A stretch of 7,561 nt of DNA from assembly GCA_041738715.1 (NCBI GenBank), contig JBGSPI010000027.1:1-7561 (forward strand). Reading direction: 5' to 3'. This document shows positions 6,416 through 7,561 of this stretch, in pieces. Source of the DNA: Chamaesiphon sp041738715. GTDB lineage: Bacteria; Cyanobacteriota; Cyanobacteriia; Cyanobacteriales; Chamaesiphonaceae. Made by a program: the position numbers and the translations under genes. Each line of letters starts with the position of its first letter. Positions within the stretch are counted from its first letter, which is position 1. The notes under the pieces were generated by a model that was not told the origin of the DNA, did not search any database, and saw nothing but the letters and a program-made list of their open reading frames with translations.

Positions 6416-7258
6416 AACTGCACCTACGTTCGGCGATTCGCTTCGACCAGATAGAGGTAAAAGTCGCTCCAAGATAGTGTTATATTCTGCTAATTTTTGA
6501 CTGTAATCTGTAATAATAAGCTGCTGTTGATGCTCTATGATTACCTGGCTAATTTGGGCAAACTTTTGGGCATTACTAGCTTTAAAAGCATCAGCTTGAG
6601 TTTCACTGTAGGAGAATTGATGCCGATAAGGGACTCCAGCGTGTTGCTTATCTCCCACCGCCGGACACTCGATAATGCAGGCTCCTTGGGGAAACTGACA
6701 GATGACATGAGCCTCAATTAATGGCTTTTTATGTAGTTGGTTATTGACCGATCGACTGTTGCCACTATGTTGTCCTGAGTTAAAGGTTTTGGACTTAGAT
6801 TCTAGTTCTAGTTCTTCATCGCCCAAGGATTGGGAAATATGGTGTGCGGTATCGTGTTCGCCTGGGTTGAACCAGATTTTGGTAGCACAACTAGCTTGAA
6901 AACCCTTCGCCCAATCTTGCCCATAACGGGCGATGAGTTGTCCGAGGTATTGTGCGCCAATAATTAAGGAACAGCCGTTGAATCGCTCTTGGTTGAGCCA
7001 ATCTAGGACTACTTTAAGATTCAGGGTTGGGAATTCATCTAGGGCAATGACTAAGGGTTGCTCTCGATCGGGTCTGAGGTTATAGGAGATAATCTGGTGC
7101 ATCGCAGTGGCGATCAGCGGCACCGTTGAAGCTCGATTATTTTTATCCACCCCAAACACAATTAATTGCTTCCCATCGACCTTGAGCGAGTCTTCAGGGT
7201 CGAAACAGGGGAAGGTACTTTTGCCGCAGAAAGATGGCAGGTAATTGGGCAAAACCAT
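6224..7258 (-). CDS. Type IV coupling protein (TraD/TraG/VirD4 class), C-terminal part
   Basis: This is the C-terminal part of a conjugative coupling ATPase, which pumps DNA-protein complexes from the cytoplasm to a type IV secretion channel. Counting from this ATG, the Walker B strand is VIALDEFPTL (70-79). SLIIGAQYLGQLIARYG (97-113) is the sensor-like strand and helix with the conserved Gln103. KIWFNPGEHDTA (127-138) is typical of the family, as is the KS...G.SRS...Q...KPLIEAHVI stretch (155-186). A non-family tail (282-344) ends the protein. The membrane helices and Walker A are missing, so it cannot work alone. The ATG is only the first available start: family-like residues continue upstream to 7435, and the codon before it falls inside a conserved motif (TLAPMVLPNYLPSF). 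No full protein is encoded in this window. Confidence 0.8.
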   Translation of the reverse strand: MVLPNYLPSFCGKSTFPCFDPEDSLKVDGKQLIVFGVDKNNRASTVPLIATAMHQIISYNLRPDREQPLVIALDEFPTLNLKVVLDWLNQERFNGCSLIIGAQYLGQLIARYGQDWAKGFQASCATKIWFNPGEHDTAHHISQSLGDEELELESKSKTFNSGQHSGNSRSVNNQLHKKPLIEAHVICQFPQGACIIECPAVGDKQHAGVPYRHQFSYSETQADAFKASNAQKFAQISQVIIEHQQQLIITDYSQKLAEYNTILERLLPLSGRSESPNVGAVSEPQHIKGDLLINSFQSAGFDLSELQIDPNKKYFIPPALIKHGEADLSIENVAILIESNRAPF

Positions 7259-7435
7259 CGGCGCGAGAGTCTTAATCGCCGTTGCTAGAATCCCCGCCTC
7301 GGTGGGATTTTTGCCATCGGCACTACTACTGCCAGTTAAAACGCCAAAGGCAGTGTAAGCCCAAGGTTCGATCGTATCCCGCGAGGCAATCAGCCGCTTG
7401 GATAGATGGGGTAGATTGAGACAGCACTTGGCAAG
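7259..7435 (-). pseudogene. Upstream remnant of the coupling-protein frame
   Basis: The frame of the coupling protein stays open for 59 more codons above the ATG, to a TAA at 7438-7436. The translation still looks like the family: LNLPHLSKRL, then PWAYTAFGVLTGSSSADGK, NPTEAGILATAIKTLAP. None of these codons is ATG, GTG or TTG, so this part cannot be translated from a normal start here. The gene is therefore broken at its 5' side, by an insertion, deletion, frameshift or assembly junction near 7420-7438. Where the remnant stops and foreign sequence begins cannot be fixed exactly. Confidence 0.6.
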
Positions 7436-7436
7436 T
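7426..7436. repeat. 11-bp palindrome at the break point
   Basis: ACTTG-g-CAAGT is a perfect palindrome around one central base, located exactly where the coupling-protein frame ends. It could be an insertion-sequence terminus or a recombination site. It could also be chance, and no partner copy lies in the window. Confidence 0.35.
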
Positions 7437-7453
7437 TACGAACAGAGAAAAAT

Positions 7454-7561
7454 ATGATTGAGGAGATCAAGCAGGCATCAGCACCTCCAAAACTTGCTCA
7501 CAGCTACGGTTTTGGTCAAATAGACCTTGTACCAGATGCAACATTTGGAGGTAAGCTTCAC
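7454..7561 (+). CDS. Possible 5' end of a plus-strand gene (leaves the window)
   Basis: An ATG opens 36 codons that run off the right edge (MIEEIKQASAPPKLAHSYGF and on). The frame is open back to 7415. There is only a weak purine-rich stretch (AGAGAAAAA) before the start. I recognise no family. It is mutually exclusive with the minus-strand reading of the same bases, and the window is too short to choose between them. Confidence 0.25.
   Translation, partial: MIEEIKQASAPPKLAHSYGFGQIDLVPDATFGGKLH
7467..7561 (-). CDS. Possible 3' end of a minus-strand gene (enters from the right)
   Basis: On the minus strand a frame entering the window runs 30 codons to TGA at 7469-7467, with a plausible helical composition (LQMLHLVQGLFDQ, then RSCEQVLEVLMPA). 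If real, it would end about 30 bases before the coupling-protein break. That spacing is common for a transposase gene near the end of an insertion sequence. The family is not recognisable, and the plus-strand reading competes. Confidence 0.3.
   Translation of the reverse strand, partial: EAYLQMLHLVQGLFDQNRSCEQVLEVLMPA

Noticed and set aside
1..7561. CRISPR array, tRNA or rRNA genes
   Set aside because: I saw no regularly spaced repeats, no cloverleaf-type sequence and no rRNA motifs on either strand.

Overview
The window looks like a piece of a cyanobacterial mobile replicon, most likely a plasmid or an integrated conjugative region. The host inference rests on base composition. CGATCG hexamers are very dense (about 30 counted by eye in 7.5 kb, against roughly two expected at random), there are two complete HIP1 octamers (GCGATCGC), and a double-hairpin repeat of a type scattered between cyanobacterial genes sits at the left end. 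The genes themselves have a plasmid or accessory character. I cannot name the species.

Layout: all convincing genes lie on the minus strand and read from right to left. From the right edge they are: the C-terminal part of a type IV coupling protein (TraD/TraG/VirD4 class), cut off near 7436; a 173-aa protein whose C-terminal ~60 residues match the tail of the coupling protein; a 518-aa, largely disordered Pro/Gln-rich protein with an internal duplication; a Ycf46-like AAA+ ATPase (480 aa); a 223-aa single-pass membrane protein with a predicted coiled coil; a ParA/MinD-class P-loop ATPase (338 aa); and a 198-aa protein of unknown function that starts at TTG. Gaps between neighbours are 18, 40, 1, 3, 2 and -4 bases, so this is very likely one transcription unit with translational coupling in its second half.

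Reading: a DNA-transfer coupling ATPase is followed by two further NTPases of different classes, a membrane anchor and a long disordered protein. This suggests an accessory module for conjugative DNA transfer or for placing the plasmid or transfer machine in the cell. Only the coupling-protein, AAA+ and ParA-class assignments rest on visible motifs; the joint function is inference. The tail shared by the coupling protein and its neighbour is the strongest direct link between the genes.

Edges: 1-355 carries no convincing gene. It holds the double hairpin, a small inverted repeat and two short coding-like stretches in the same frame on either side of the hairpins. At the right edge the coupling-protein frame ends abruptly at a stop (7436-7438), next to an 11-bp palindrome and unrelated sequence. 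This suggests a rearrangement or insertion boundary, or an assembly edge.
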